DNA from: DATLGB01 sp037724045
GTDB lineage: Bacteria; Actinomycetota; Thermoleophilia; Solirubrobacterales; Solirubrobacteraceae
Direction of reading: 5' to 3'
NCBI GenBank assembly: GCA_037724045.1
Contig: JBBJOW010000001.1
Coordinates: 1 to 64,000, forward strand
Length of the DNA stretch: 64,000 nt
Within the stretch, counting starts at the first letter, position 1. Every line of letters begins with the position of its first letter. The position numbers and the translations under genes were made by a program. Positions 23,152 to 31,543 of the stretch are shown piece by piece. The notes beneath the pieces are model-generated. The model saw nothing but the letters and a program-made list of their open reading frames with translations. It searched no databases and was not told the origin of the DNA.

Positions 23152-23687
23152 CGCTCGGCGAGCGCCTGCTCGCGCTGCACGCCACGCTCGAGCGGGCCGG
23201 CCTCCCCCACGCCTTTGGCGGCGCGATCGCGCTCGCCTATGCGACGGAGGAGCCGCGCGGCACACGCGACCTCGATGTGAACGTGTTCGTGCCGGCCGCG
23301 GAGGCGGCGCGGGTGATCGCGGCGCTCCCGCCGGGCGTGACCTGCGCCTCGAAGGACGAGCAGGCGCTCGTCACGGCAGGTCAGGCACGTCTGTGGTGGG
23401 ACGACACCCCGATCGACGTCTTCCTCAACTACGCGCCCATCCACGACAAGGCGGCGCGCCACAGGCGCCTCGTCCCGTTCGAAGGCCAGGACATCCCGGT
23501 GCTTGGCCCGATCGAGCTCGCGGTGTTCAAGGCGATGTTCGACCGCACGAAGGACTGGGCCGACATCGAGGCGATGCTCGCCGCGGACGCCCTCGACGTC
23601 GAGGCCGTCACGCGGGAGCTGATCTCGATGGTCGGTGCCGACGATCCACGCCTCGCGCGGCTCGCCGCCGCCGCAGCCGCGGGCTAG
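23148..23687 (+). CDS. Nucleotidyltransferase-fold protein (AbiEii/MNT-like), toxin-like partner
   Basis: 179 aa. The Pol-beta nucleotidyltransferase signature is GGAIALAYA (24-32) followed by RGTRDLDVNVFV with D41 and D43; a third acidic residue lies in DTPIDVFLNY. C-terminal region IELAVFKAMFDRTKDWADIE is shared with many HTH-linked nucleotidyltransferases. Likely transfers NMP to RNA or protein in a toxin-antitoxin or phage-defence setting (family inference). A degraded copy of its 3' end is at 39261-39446. Confidence 0.82.
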   Translation: MTLGERLLALHATLERAGLPHAFGGAIALAYATEEPRGTRDLDVNVFVPAAEAARVIAALPPGVTCASKDEQALVTAGQARLWWDDTPIDVFLNYAPIHDKAARHRRLVPFEGQDIPVLGPIELAVFKAMFDRTKDWADIEAMLAADALDVEAVTRELISMVGADDPRLARLAAAAAAG

Positions 23688-26014
23688 GGCGCGAGCTCGA
23701 CGATCTGCTCGTAGGTGCCGCGGTCGTAGAACGGCAGCTCCGGCGGTGTGCCCGCGCCCTGGGCGATGACGTCGTACATCGCCCGCGGGGAGCGCCACTT
23801 CGAGGGGTCCGGCGTGCCGAACTCGCGCGTCATCGCGCGGAAGGTGGCGGCGGCGACCCGGCGCAGCGCGGGTCGTGAGAGCGTGCGCAGCGCGTAGGCC
23901 TCCTTGGAGGTGATGTCGAAGACGTGCGAGTTGCCGGGGCGGTCGTTGAAGACGCCGGCGCCCTTGCCGAGCGGTGCGACGGCGCGCCTGGCGGCGAGCG
24001 ACTTGAACGACTCCCACGTCGCGACGCCAGGGTCGACGGTGTTCTGGTCGTCGACGGTGTCGTAGTCGCCGCTCCAGGAGAGCAGGGTGTCGAGGACCTT
24101 GCGACCTGGACCGGACGCGCCGCGAGCGGCGCCGCGCAGGACGGGGCGCGCGAGCGGACGCTGCTGGGCGAAGGTGCCCGAACGGCGGACGGCGAGCTCG
24201 GCCGCGGCGAAGGTCGGCTTCCGGCGCACGTTGCGCACCTGTCGATCGAGCCAGCCGACGCGGTGGTAGAAGCCAGTCGCGCGCTCGGTGGCCTCGCCGT
24301 CCCCGGTCGTCCATCCCTGCGACGGGATGTTGTTCCAGTTGACCAGGTAACCCTGCTTGGGATTGATGACCGAGGGCAGCTTGGCGCGCGGGATCAGGCC
24401 TCCCCACTCCGCCTCACCCGTGCCCGGCAGCGGCAGGCGCTGGTCGAACCCGGGCGGGCGGCGCTGGATGAGGCCCGGGTGCCAGTAGCCGATGTTGCCT
24501 TTGGAGTCGGCCGCCATCAGATTCTCGTTCCAGGTGAGCTTGCGCACCGCGCTCTGGACCTGGTTGATGTTGTCGGCGACGTTGACCGCGGCAAGGCCCT
24601 CTAGCGTCTCGAGCTCGCGGTTCCAGATCGCGTAGCGGCGCGCGTAGGCGATGTCGCCGGCGCGGACCTGCACCGGACCGTGGATCGTGCGGCAGATGCG
24701 CTCGGTGCGCGAACCCGAGCCGGGCACGGTGCCGCCGAGGACGTCCGAGGGCGGCCCCGAGAAGGTGAAGGTCTCGTCGCGGCAGTCCATGTCGCGCACC
24801 TTGCCCTTGAACCGATACTTCTCGGGCTCGCCGGGCACGAGCTCCTCGGCGTACAGGTCGTCGTCGTCACTGAGCCCGCTCGTGATGCCCCACGCGACGT
24901 CGTCGTTGTGGCCGATGGCGATCACCGGCGCTCCGGCGGCGGTCACGCCGCGCACGTCGAGGCCGGGAGCGTGCACCTCGAGCTCCACGAACAGCTCGGG
25001 AATCGAGTAGCCCAGCTGCGGGCCGTTGAAGAGGATGCCGCCCCTGCCGCCGGGCTTGCGCACCGCGAACATGTAGGAGCCGCCCACGCGGCCGATCCGG
25101 CCCGGCGGCAGCTCGGCCGTGCGCGCGTCCTGCACCTCGGGCAGCCCGCCGACGAAGCGCAGCGAGCGCTTGCGCGCGGAGCGGGCGCCGCGCGCGGTGA
25201 GCGGCTTGCCCTGCGCGAACAGGCCTTCGCTGCGCGGGATGGTCGAGCGCTGGCCCTTGATGGAGATCGGCAGCAGCTTGTCGAGGACGCGCGGCGTTCC
25301 GGAGCGCTGCGCCTCGAGGTTACGCAGCTCGGCGCCGTCGTCCGACGGGACCGTGCGGGCGAGGAAGATGCCGACGCTGAGCGTGTCGTCGGTCCGCCAC
25401 GGCGTCACGTTCGTCGCCGTCGCGGGGAACTCGGCCGGGAGGTCCTGCGGATTGGCGTTGACGTGGTCGACCCAGACGTTGATGCCGTCGCGGTAGGACT
25501 CGATGCGCGAGCGCAAGGCGGTCGGCAGGCGATCGAACTGCTCCTGGCGCTCCGCAGGGGTGTAGAAGTCGCGGCGAGCGGCGAGATCGTCCTCGAGCGC
25601 CCCCTCCCCGGTCAGGTCGGCGAGCCGGCCCTGCGTCGCGTGGCGGAACGCCTCGAGCTGGAACAGCCGGTCCTGCGCGACGGCGTAGCCGGCGCCCTTC
25701 CAGGCGTCGAGCTCGGTGTCGCCGGTGACGCTCGGCACGCCGTAGGCGTCGCGCTCGATGGTCACGCCCGCGAACGGCGTCTCGGTCTCCGCCGCCGGCT
25801 GGCCGAGGCCGAACGGCTTGCGCGTGAAGCTCGTGAATAGGTCCGTCTGGTCGTAGAGGTGCGGCGAGCCGCTCCCGGTGGCCACGCCGGCGATCGACAC
25901 GAAGCCGCTCTGCCCGGGCGGCAGGACGTTCTCGGCGCGCACGACGCGCGCGTCCGCACTCGTCGCGACGCACAGCGCCGCAGCCAACACCACCAGAATC
26001 GAGCCGAGCCTCAT
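23684..26014 (-). CDS. Penicillin acylase family amidohydrolase (peptidase S45)
   Basis: 776 aa, the normal precursor length. Signal peptide 1-22; alpha chain starts near VTIERDAYGVPSVTG; after a spacer comes the autocatalytic site GRVGGSYMFAV with Ser313 as N-terminal nucleophile of the beta chain. Further family words: AIGHNDDVAWGIT and a C-terminal PGNSHVFDITS. Exported and self-processed Ntn hydrolase acting on amide bonds, such as acyl-homoserine lactones or beta-lactam side chains; the substrate is unknown. Its stop overlaps the convergent nucleotidyltransferase stop by 4 bp. Confidence 0.93.
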   Translation of the reverse strand: MRLGSILVVLAAALCVATSADARVVRAENVLPPGQSGFVSIAGVATGSGSPHLYDQTDLFTSFTRKPFGLGQPAAETETPFAGVTIERDAYGVPSVTGDTELDAWKGAGYAVAQDRLFQLEAFRHATQGRLADLTGEGALEDDLAARRDFYTPAERQEQFDRLPTALRSRIESYRDGINVWVDHVNANPQDLPAEFPATATNVTPWRTDDTLSVGIFLARTVPSDDGAELRNLEAQRSGTPRVLDKLLPISIKGQRSTIPRSEGLFAQGKPLTARGARSARKRSLRFVGGLPEVQDARTAELPPGRIGRVGGSYMFAVRKPGGRGGILFNGPQLGYSIPELFVELEVHAPGLDVRGVTAAGAPVIAIGHNDDVAWGITSGLSDDDDLYAEELVPGEPEKYRFKGKVRDMDCRDETFTFSGPPSDVLGGTVPGSGSRTERICRTIHGPVQVRAGDIAYARRYAIWNRELETLEGLAAVNVADNINQVQSAVRKLTWNENLMAADSKGNIGYWHPGLIQRRPPGFDQRLPLPGTGEAEWGGLIPRAKLPSVINPKQGYLVNWNNIPSQGWTTGDGEATERATGFYHRVGWLDRQVRNVRRKPTFAAAELAVRRSGTFAQQRPLARPVLRGAARGASGPGRKVLDTLLSWSGDYDTVDDQNTVDPGVATWESFKSLAARRAVAPLGKGAGVFNDRPGNSHVFDITSKEAYALRTLSRPALRRVAAATFRAMTREFGTPDPSKWRSPRAMYDVIAQGAGTPPELPFYDRGTYEQIVELAP

Positions 26015-26054
26015 ACGCGGCGAATCTACTGCGGACCCGACCGGAAGGCGCCGC

Positions 26055-26414
26055 TTACAGCTCGACCGGCTCGCGGCTGAGCGCGCCGCCGGCGTCGCCG
26101 GTGTTGGGGGTGTCGCGCGGCTCGATCAGCAGGACGTAAGCCTCCTCGTCGGCCTTCGGGCAGTGCTCGACGCCGCGTGGAACCACGAAGACCTCGCCCT
26201 CGGAGAGCTCGACGTCGCGGTCGCGCATCTGGATGGTGAGGCAGCCCTCGAGGACCATGAAGAAGTCGTCGGTGTCGTCGTGCTTGTGCCAGACGAACTC
26301 GCCGAGGACTTTGACCACCACGAGCTTGTTGTCGTTGAAATGGCCCACGATGCCCGGCTGGTAGTGCTCGTCGAGTAGCGCGAGCTTGGCGGCCAGATCG
26401 ATCTTGTCTTCCAT
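26055..26414 (-). CDS. Cupin-domain protein
   Basis: 119 aa from ATG 26414. Both cupin motifs are present: EFVWHKHDDTDDFFMVLEG (His, His, Glu ligands) and a second motif PRGVEHCPKADE with the last His. A single-domain, metal-binding beta-barrel; the reaction is unknown. It follows the DUF5519 gene by 19 bp and is probably co-regulated by the MerR-type promoter upstream of that gene. Confidence 0.9.
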   Translation of the reverse strand: MEDKIDLAAKLALLDEHYQPGIVGHFNDNKLVVVKVLGEFVWHKHDDTDDFFMVLEGCLTIQMRDRDVELSEGEVFVVPRGVEHCPKADEEAYVLLIEPRDTPNTGDAGGALSREPVEL

Positions 26415-26433
26415 GGGGTCGATTCCGACGCCG

Positions 26434-26757
26434 TCAGGCGGCGACCCCGTGCTTGGCGGCGGCGCGGTCATAGTTGAGTCGTAGCAGCGCGAGCACCTCG
26501 ACGACGTCCGCCTCCCCCTCGATACGCCGGGAAGCCCAGCCGGGACGGTCGATCGGATGGCGCTCGACGCGTCCCGCCCGCATGAGGTCCTCCCACTGGC
26601 TGCGCGGGAAGCCAAAGTGGGCGACGCGGTCGCCGTGCAGGTGCCCGATCTGCCGGCGGCCGACCGAGAAGCCCCACTCCCCGCGCTCGCCGTAGCCGGC
26701 GCTGACGCCGGGCCAGGAGGTGGCCTCTGCGGTGATGCGTTCGTTGGCTCCAGTCAT
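26434..26757 (-). CDS. DUF5519 (luciferase-like) family protein
   Basis: 107 aa from ATG 26757. The order WPGVSAGYGERGEWGFSVGR ... IGHLHGDRVAHFGFP ... VERHPIDRPGWASRRI fits the short DUF5519 family (annotated luciferase domain in some databases but without flavin chemistry shown). Its ATG lies about 6 nt after the presumed -10 element, so the message would be almost leaderless. First gene of a two-gene unit with the cupin. Confidence 0.75.
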   Translation of the reverse strand: MTGANERITAEATSWPGVSAGYGERGEWGFSVGRRQIGHLHGDRVAHFGFPRSQWEDLMRAGRVERHPIDRPGWASRRIEGEADVVEVLALLRLNYDRAAAKHGVAA

Positions 26758-26763
26758 TCGCCG

Positions 26764-26796
26764 ACAGTAAGTCTTCAAGTGCGCTTGAAGTCAAGC
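26764..26796 (-). promoter_or_regulatory. MerR-type promoter with 18-bp palindromic operator
   Basis: On the minus strand, TTGACT and TACTGT are separated by 19 bp, longer than the optimum, and the spacer holds the palindrome CTTCAAGCGCACTTGAAG (26773-26790, 7-4-7). A stretched spacer with a centred palindrome is the classic target of MerR-family activators; the half-site resembles the SoxR-type CTCAAG/CTTGAG. It would drive DUF5519 and cupin. No merR gene is in the window. Confidence 0.65.
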
Positions 26797-26813
26797 GATC
26801 TCGTCAGCAACGC

Positions 26814-26851
26814 GGGGTAGCGACATCATCCGAGCGAAATCCAACGCTTAG
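26814..26851 (+). repeat. Solitary Tn3-family 38-bp terminal inverted repeat
   Basis: Begins GGGGTAGCGACATC and ends CCAACGCTTAG. It differs from the 3474-3511 end only at positions 6, 10, 20 and 21. The GGGG faces left, so an element would extend to the right. It is followed by GG and TTTGTCGCC (26854-26862), the same word that adjoins the other end. No transposase, recombinase or matching right end is seen downstream, so this is a relict end or one end of a non-autonomous derivative. Confidence 0.8.
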
Positions 26852-27210
26852 GGTTTGTCGCCACTTGCTCCGAATCACGTTTCCCGACGCTGCACGAGCA
26901 CGCAGCGAATTGCCGCGGATTCAGCTCGTCGCCGTCGCTGCGGACAGTCCTACACCGCCGGGGAGATACTTGGCGTGCGCACTTGCGCCGGCTCGAGGAG
27001 CCCTGCTCCTCGTCCAGAGCAGCGCTCGTCAATAGGCGCAGTGCGCCTCGTGTCCAGGGCAGCCGCGCCGATCGGGGTCGTCCGTTCTTGCGCCAGACGA
27101 TGCGGCGTCCTTGCACCGAGTGCGTTGGCGAGTGCGCTCGTCAGCCCTCACCCGGAAGTGTTCGGCCCGGACATCAACCTTTCGGACGTCCCCGCGCGTC
27201 ACATAGATAG
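26852..27210. other. Gene-free stretch inside the relict transposon end
   Basis: About 360 bp. Apart from the TTTGTCGCC motif at its left edge I see no convincing gene. A minus-strand 96-codon frame (26826-27116) runs into the terminal repeat and reads like a chance frame. Composition is slightly less GC-rich than neighbours, compatible with foreign sequence. Confidence 0.4.
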
Positions 27211-28275
27211 ATAGTCGACGACGCGATCGTACCTTCAGACAACGACTTCCCCTTCGAGCAGTACCTCCGTGACTCGTTTGCCGGCATGGTTGCGCGGCTC
27301 CGAAGCAGCTTCTCCGAGCGGGTGGCCGCCGAGGACATCGTTCAGGAAGCGCTGATACGGGCCTGGCAGATGGCCGCACGCGGGGAGGAGATTCGCTCGC
27401 TTGATCCGTGGATGAGTGCGGCGGCAACGAATCTCGCCCGATCGCGGTGGCGCTCGATCCACGCAGAGGACCGTGCGCTCCAGCGGCTTGCCAGCGATCG
27501 CGTGAGCGATTCCTCGGAGGCCTTCCAGGCGCCAGGCGCCTCGAGCCTTCCCGGAGCGCTCGCCTTCGCGCTGGGACAGATCTCTCCCCGCCAGGGTCAG
27601 ATGGTCGCCCTTCACTACTACGGCGACCTGTCCGTGCGCGCGATCGCAGATCGGCTCGATCTCAGCGAGGGAACCGTCAAGCGCACCCTGCACGACGCCC
27701 GCGCGGAGCTCCGCCGCATGGTGGGACAGGACCAGCAACTCCAACCACAGAGGAGAACGACCATGACTGGATGGCACATGGCAGGCAGTCAGCCGCGGCA
27801 GTACGAGCCTGCGCTCGCAGACGACGCGACGTACGAGGGACAACCAGTCGTCGAGCTGCGGTCCGTGGTGGACCGGGCGGACGGGTTCGGCACGCTCATG
27901 CAGACGTTCTCCGCCGAGCAGTACCGCGGGCAGCGCGTCCGCTTCTCCGGAGCGCTGAAGAGCAACGACGTCGAAGACAGGGTTGGGCTTTGGATGCGCG
28001 TCGACGGGCAAGCGGGGACAAAGCCGCTGGCGTTCGACAACATGGCGGACCGTCCGATCCGCGCAACCACCGACTGGGCGCACAACGAGGTGGTTCTCGA
28101 CGTCCCAGCCGAAGCGCAGGCCATCGCCCTCGGCGTCCTCCTCGTCGGCAAAGGTGAGGCCTGGATCTCTGACCTCAACGTCGAGACGGTAGGACCCGAG
28201 ACCAAGACCACCTCCGCGACGGAGGCGCTTCCGGCCCGACCCCAAAATCTCGACTTCTCCGAACCTCTCTCCTGA
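27211..28275 (+). CDS. ECF-type sigma factor fused to a C-terminal ligand-binding-like domain, no standard start
   Basis: Sigma region 2 reads FEQYLRDSF ... AAEDIVQEALIRAWQ and region 4 SPRQGQMVALHYYGDLSVRAI, with the recognition helix LSEGTVKRTLHDARAEL. The frame opens at 27211 after a stop, but no ATG, GTG or TTG precedes region 2; ATG 27286 would cut into it. So either a rare start is used or the 5' end is damaged. Residues after about 185 form a jelly-roll-like domain (GFGTLMQTFSAEQYRGQRV, then WMRVDG) found attached to AraC-type and other regulators. An AGAGGAG ribosome site precedes an internal ATG (27763) exactly at the domain border. Confidence 0.7.
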   Translation: MVDDAIVPSDNDFPFEQYLRDSFAGMVARLRSSFSERVAAEDIVQEALIRAWQMAARGEEIRSLDPWMSAAATNLARSRWRSIHAEDRALQRLASDRVSDSSEAFQAPGASSLPGALAFALGQISPRQGQMVALHYYGDLSVRAIADRLDLSEGTVKRTLHDARAELRRMVGQDQQLQPQRRTTMTGWHMAGSQPRQYEPALADDATYEGQPVVELRSVVDRADGFGTLMQTFSAEQYRGQRVRFSGALKSNDVEDRVGLWMRVDGQAGTKPLAFDNMADRPIRATTDWAHNEVVLDVPAEAQAIALGVLLVGKGEAWISDLNVETVGPETKTTSATEALPARPQNLDFSEPLS

Positions 28276-28634
28276 CAAGCGCCACGCGGCTTGTGACCGG
28301 ACCCCGAGTCGGGCTGGACCGTCGAGCTCCCGCGCTACCGGGATCCCTGCGGGTGAGCGGGCGCCGCGAGCGCTGCAGGAGATCCAGCGTGTTCGCAGCG
28401 CAGGTTATGGGTGCGAGTGTTGGTTGCACGCGAGGGGGGCGCCTGCTGCGACCGCGGCTCAACGCGGCCGCGCGGTGAGTGCAGCTTGTCGTCCCAAGCG
28501 GCGGTGGGGCTGCTGGCGGCTAAGCCGCGGTTGCGCCCAGCCGCTCGACGGCGGCAACGTCCAGGTCCACTGAGAGAAGCGCTGCGAGCGGGACCCACAT
28601 CACGCGGGCCCCGCCTGTAGGATACTTCTGCGGG
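28276..28634. other. Gene-free stretch
   Basis: About 360 bp between the sigma factor and the lipoprotein. It contains GC-rich inverted repeats soon after the stop (ACCCCGAGTCGGGCT region), which could end transcription. No convincing open frame, tRNA or known RNA was seen. The lipoprotein promoter should lie near its right end (the less GC-rich GTAGGATACTTCTG). Confidence 0.4.
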
Positions 28635-29669
28635 ATGATCGTGATGAGAGCAGGGGCACTCGCCGCAACGTTGCTCGCACTCGTCGCTGCGGGCTGTGGT
28701 GGTGATGAAGCGTCCCCGCAGGCAGAGGCGGACAAAGGCCAGCGTGAGCGCAGCACCGCAACGGGTGACGAGGCGGAGCCGGAGCGCCGAGGTCGCGTCG
28801 AGAAGACGCGGCCTGAAGCCGACCCGCCCGACAGGAAGGCGCGCCCTCAGGCGTCGCTCGGCGACGCGAAGGACAGGAAGGCGATCCGGGAGTTCCTGGT
28901 CACCGACTACGTGAGCGACGACGTCGCGGTCGCCTGTACGCGCGTCGTCACCCGGAGGCTGATGAAGGAGGTCTACGGCGGCGAGTCAGGGTGCAGGAAA
29001 GTAGTCGAGGCGGACCCTGGCGGCCAGCGGGTGGATGTCTCGATGATCGAGGTGCAGGGCGAGCGCGCTTCGGCGCATGTCCGCTGGACGGCGGGCAAGC
29101 CAAGCGGCGTCGAGGGCACGATCCTGCTGGCCGACCAGGACGGGGCCTGGCGCGTCGACGATCTCTCGTCGGGGTTGCTGCGTTCGCTGGTCAGCGTCTC
29201 GTTCGCCAGCGCGAACGCGAAGGCACAGAAGACGCTGATACCGGACTTGAGCGCGCTGATACCGGGCTTGAGCGCCAGCCTCAGCCTGCGCATGTCGCGC
29301 GGGTTGATCGACTGCATGAAGCGCGAGCTCATGCACATGCCTGAGCGCAGCATGCGGAAGGCGGTCTACGCCTTGGTCCGGGAGGGGGCGCAGGCCCAGC
29401 GCCTGTACGTCCGACTGCGATCGAGCTGCGCGGGGACCGTCAGGGAGAGCCTCACCCAGGAGCAGCGCGACGAAATCGACTTCCGGGTGGGCTACATGGA
29501 TTCGTGTGTAAAGCAGCGCCCTGGCGACCGCTATCGCCGCCGCTGCCTGTGCACCGTCAACAGCCTTCTTCGGGCGTACGACACTGATGCCTTGATTCTC
29601 ATGGCGGAACTCCGACGCCCCTCTGACGAAGCGGCCATCAAGCGCGCGTTCACACGATGTGCGCCGTAG
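28635..29669 (+). CDS. Lipoprotein of unknown function
   Basis: 344 aa (ATG 28635; ATG 28644 possible). Lipobox LVAAGC with Cys about 21, then a long charged, disordered linker (about 25-75). A folded part follows with VTDYVSDDVAVACTRV, which resembles the actinobacterial lipoprotein pattern of two-helix, beta-sheet NTF2-like domains, and VDVSMIEVQGERASAHVRW. A 21-bp tandem duplication encodes LIPDLSA / LIPGLSA (about 29238-29279). The Cys-rich C-terminus (MDSCVKQ, RRCLCTVNS, FTRCAP) is possibly disulfide-linked. Family not certain. Confidence 0.72.
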   Translation: MIVMRAGALAATLLALVAAGCGGDEASPQAEADKGQRERSTATGDEAEPERRGRVEKTRPEADPPDRKARPQASLGDAKDRKAIREFLVTDYVSDDVAVACTRVVTRRLMKEVYGGESGCRKVVEADPGGQRVDVSMIEVQGERASAHVRWTAGKPSGVEGTILLADQDGAWRVDDLSSGLLRSLVSVSFASANAKAQKTLIPDLSALIPGLSASLSLRMSRGLIDCMKRELMHMPERSMRKAVYALVREGAQAQRLYVRLRSSCAGTVRESLTQEQRDEIDFRVGYMDSCVKQRPGDRYRRRCLCTVNSLLRAYDTDALILMAELRRPSDEAAIKRAFTRCAP

Positions 29670-29777
29670 CGATGTGGTGCGTCGGCACGTTGCGCGACCA
29701 CCGGCGAAGGTAGGAGTCCGACGTCCGCTGGGCGACTCCACCGAAGCCGCGACGACGCGAGGATCGCATCACATTCT

Positions 29778-30017
29778 CAGGCCGCACGACGGTGCGGACG
29801 CGTTCTAAAGCGCGTCGGTGGGCGGGCGCCGTCGCTGAAGGTCGCCGTCCCCTCTTGCACGATCATGATCTCCGCGTACGGATGTGTATGGAGGGCCGGC
29901 CCGTGGCCGGGAGCCGCGTCGACGAGGATCAGCGAGGCGCCCGGGTGGCCGTGGCGCGGCCGACCAGCTCGACGGAGAAGTCGCTCGCGGCGAGCGGGCC
30001 GTCGGGATCACCTTCAT
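29778..30017 (-). pseudogene. Frameshifted cupin gene behind the DHA2 exporter
   Basis: ATG at 30017 overlaps the exporter stop (ATGA). The first codons read MKVIP; one base later the frame continues GPLAASDFSVELVGRA, and after another one-base shift GASLILVDAAPGHGPALHTHPYAEIM, an unmistakable cupin motif 1 (HTHPYAE), then VQEGTATFSDG before it degenerates. Two one-base losses and a missing C-terminus mark it as broken. It likely once encoded the small cupin often paired with such exporters. Confidence 0.7.
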
Positions 30018-31474
30018 GCGTGCGCGTACTCCGCCGGCTCGTCCTCGGCGACGGGCGCCTCCTCCGCGACCTGCCGCGGGCGCAGGAGCGTGAGCGCGGC
30101 CGTCAGAGCGGCGAGAACGAGCCCGGCGCCGACGAGGTAGGCCACGTGGTATCCGCCGTTGAGCGCCGCCGCCGCGGTCTCTCCGGACGCGGCGAGATCC
30201 TCGGTCCTGCTGGCCGACAGGGTTGCCAACACGGCGAGCCCGATCGCGCCGCCGACCTGCACCGTCGAGTTGATCAGGCCGGACGCCATCCCCATGTCCT
30301 GCATCTCGACGCCGGTCATCGAGAGCTGCATGAGCGACGGGAACGCGATCCCGGCGCCCAGGCCGATGAAGGTCACCGGAGCGAGGACGTCGGTCAGATA
30401 GCTGCCGTCGACGGGGGTGCGCGCGAACAGCAGCAGCCCGATCCCGACGAAGACGATGCCCGGCACCGCGACCCTCGCCGCGCCGAAGCGCGTGACCAAC
30501 CGCTCCGTGTAGCGCAGGGAGATCGTGCCCATGACGATGGTCGAGGGCAGGAAGGCTAGGCCGACCTCGAGCGGGCTGTAGCCGAGCACGCGCTGCAGGT
30601 ACAGCGCGCCGAGGAAGAACATCGCGAACATGCCCGCGACGACGAGCGCCAGGGTCACGTTCGCGCCGGTGACCGTGCGCACCCGGAACAGGCGCAGCGG
30701 CATCAGCGGGTTGGAGATCCGCGCCTGGCGCACCACGAACGCGGCGACGAGCACGACGGAGACCGCCAGCAACCCGAGCGTGCGGAAGGCCAGCCAGCCC
30801 TCCTCGGCGACGCCGATGATCGCGTAGACGCCGATCATCAGCCCGGCCGTGCACAGCACTGCGCCGGGGATGTCGGCGCCGCCGGCCATGCCGAGGCCCG
30901 GGCGCCCGTCGACGAGCCGCAGCGCCAGCACCGCGGTCGCGATGCCGATCGGGACGTTGATGAAGAAGATCCAGTGCCAGGAGATCGCCTCGGTCAGCGC
31001 GCCGCCGGCCAGCAGGCCGATCGACCCGCCCGCCGAGGCGACGAAGCCGTAGACGCCGATGGCCTTGGCCTGCTCGCCCGGCTCAGGGAACATCGTCACG
31101 ATCATCCCGAGCACGACCGCAGAGGCGGCAGCCCCGCCGGCTCCCTGGATGAAGCGAGCGACGATCAGCATCTCCTGGGTCTGCGCGACCGCGCACAGCA
31201 GCGACGCTGTGGCGAAGACCGCGAGCCCGCCGAGGAACACCTTGCGCTGGCCGATCAGATCACCGAAGCGCCCCGCCAGCAGCAGCAGCCCGCCGAAGGG
31301 GATCAGGTAGGCGTTGACGACCCACGAAAGACTCGACGAGGAGAACCCGAGGTCGTCCTGGATCGAGGGCAGGGCGACGTTGACGATCGTCGCGTCGAGG
31401 ACGATCATCAGGACGCCCGCGCACAGCACGTAGAGCGCGAGCCAGCGGTTTCTGTCGGTTGCTTGGTCGGTCAT
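30014..31474 (-). CDS. DHA2-family (EmrB/QacA) multidrug exporter
   Basis: 486 aa with 14 predicted helices. Motifs: DATIVNVALPSIQ in helix 1 (DHA2 motif D1), GRFGDLIGQRKVFLGGL (motif A), ARFIQGAGGAAASA (motif B) and GFVASAGGSIGLLAGG (motif C, antiport). Proton-driven drug or metabolite efflux. Start ATG 31474. It is divergent from an HxlR regulator with an operator-like palindrome between, the usual arrangement for substrate-induced exporters. Downstream cupin is broken. Confidence 0.93.
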   Translation of the reverse strand: MTDQATDRNRWLALYVLCAGVLMIVLDATIVNVALPSIQDDLGFSSSSLSWVVNAYLIPFGGLLLLAGRFGDLIGQRKVFLGGLAVFATASLLCAVAQTQEMLIVARFIQGAGGAAASAVVLGMIVTMFPEPGEQAKAIGVYGFVASAGGSIGLLAGGALTEAISWHWIFFINVPIGIATAVLALRLVDGRPGLGMAGGADIPGAVLCTAGLMIGVYAIIGVAEEGWLAFRTLGLLAVSVVLVAAFVVRQARISNPLMPLRLFRVRTVTGANVTLALVVAGMFAMFFLGALYLQRVLGYSPLEVGLAFLPSTIVMGTISLRYTERLVTRFGAARVAVPGIVFVGIGLLLFARTPVDGSYLTDVLAPVTFIGLGAGIAFPSLMQLSMTGVEMQDMGMASGLINSTVQVGGAIGLAVLATLSASRTEDLAASGETAAAALNGGYHVAYLVGAGLVLAALTAALTLLRPRQVAEEAPVAEDEPAEYAHA

Positions 31475-31486
31475 GCGAAGGACCGT

Positions 31487-31530
31487 AGCACAGTGATTGG
31501 ATCTTCCAACTCGCCAGTTGGATAAGTCAC
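31487..31530. promoter_or_regulatory. Operator between exporter and HxlR genes
   Basis: TCCAACT (31505-31511) and AGTTGGA (31516-31522) form a perfect 7-4-7 palindrome. A further TTGGA copy lies just left of it, and outer AGTGA/TCACT arms are present. This is the only intergenic space between the divergent exporter and regulator, so it probably holds both promoters and the HxlR binding site. Confidence 0.65.
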
Positions 31531-31543
31531 TACACTGCACTCA

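Noticed and set aside
26826..27116. Minus-strand 96-codon protein in the relict transposon end
   Set aside because: It runs into the terminal repeat and has the composition of a chance frame.
28276..28634. tRNA or other stable RNA in the gap
   Set aside because: GC-rich hairpins are present, but no T-arm consensus or acceptor pairing could be found.
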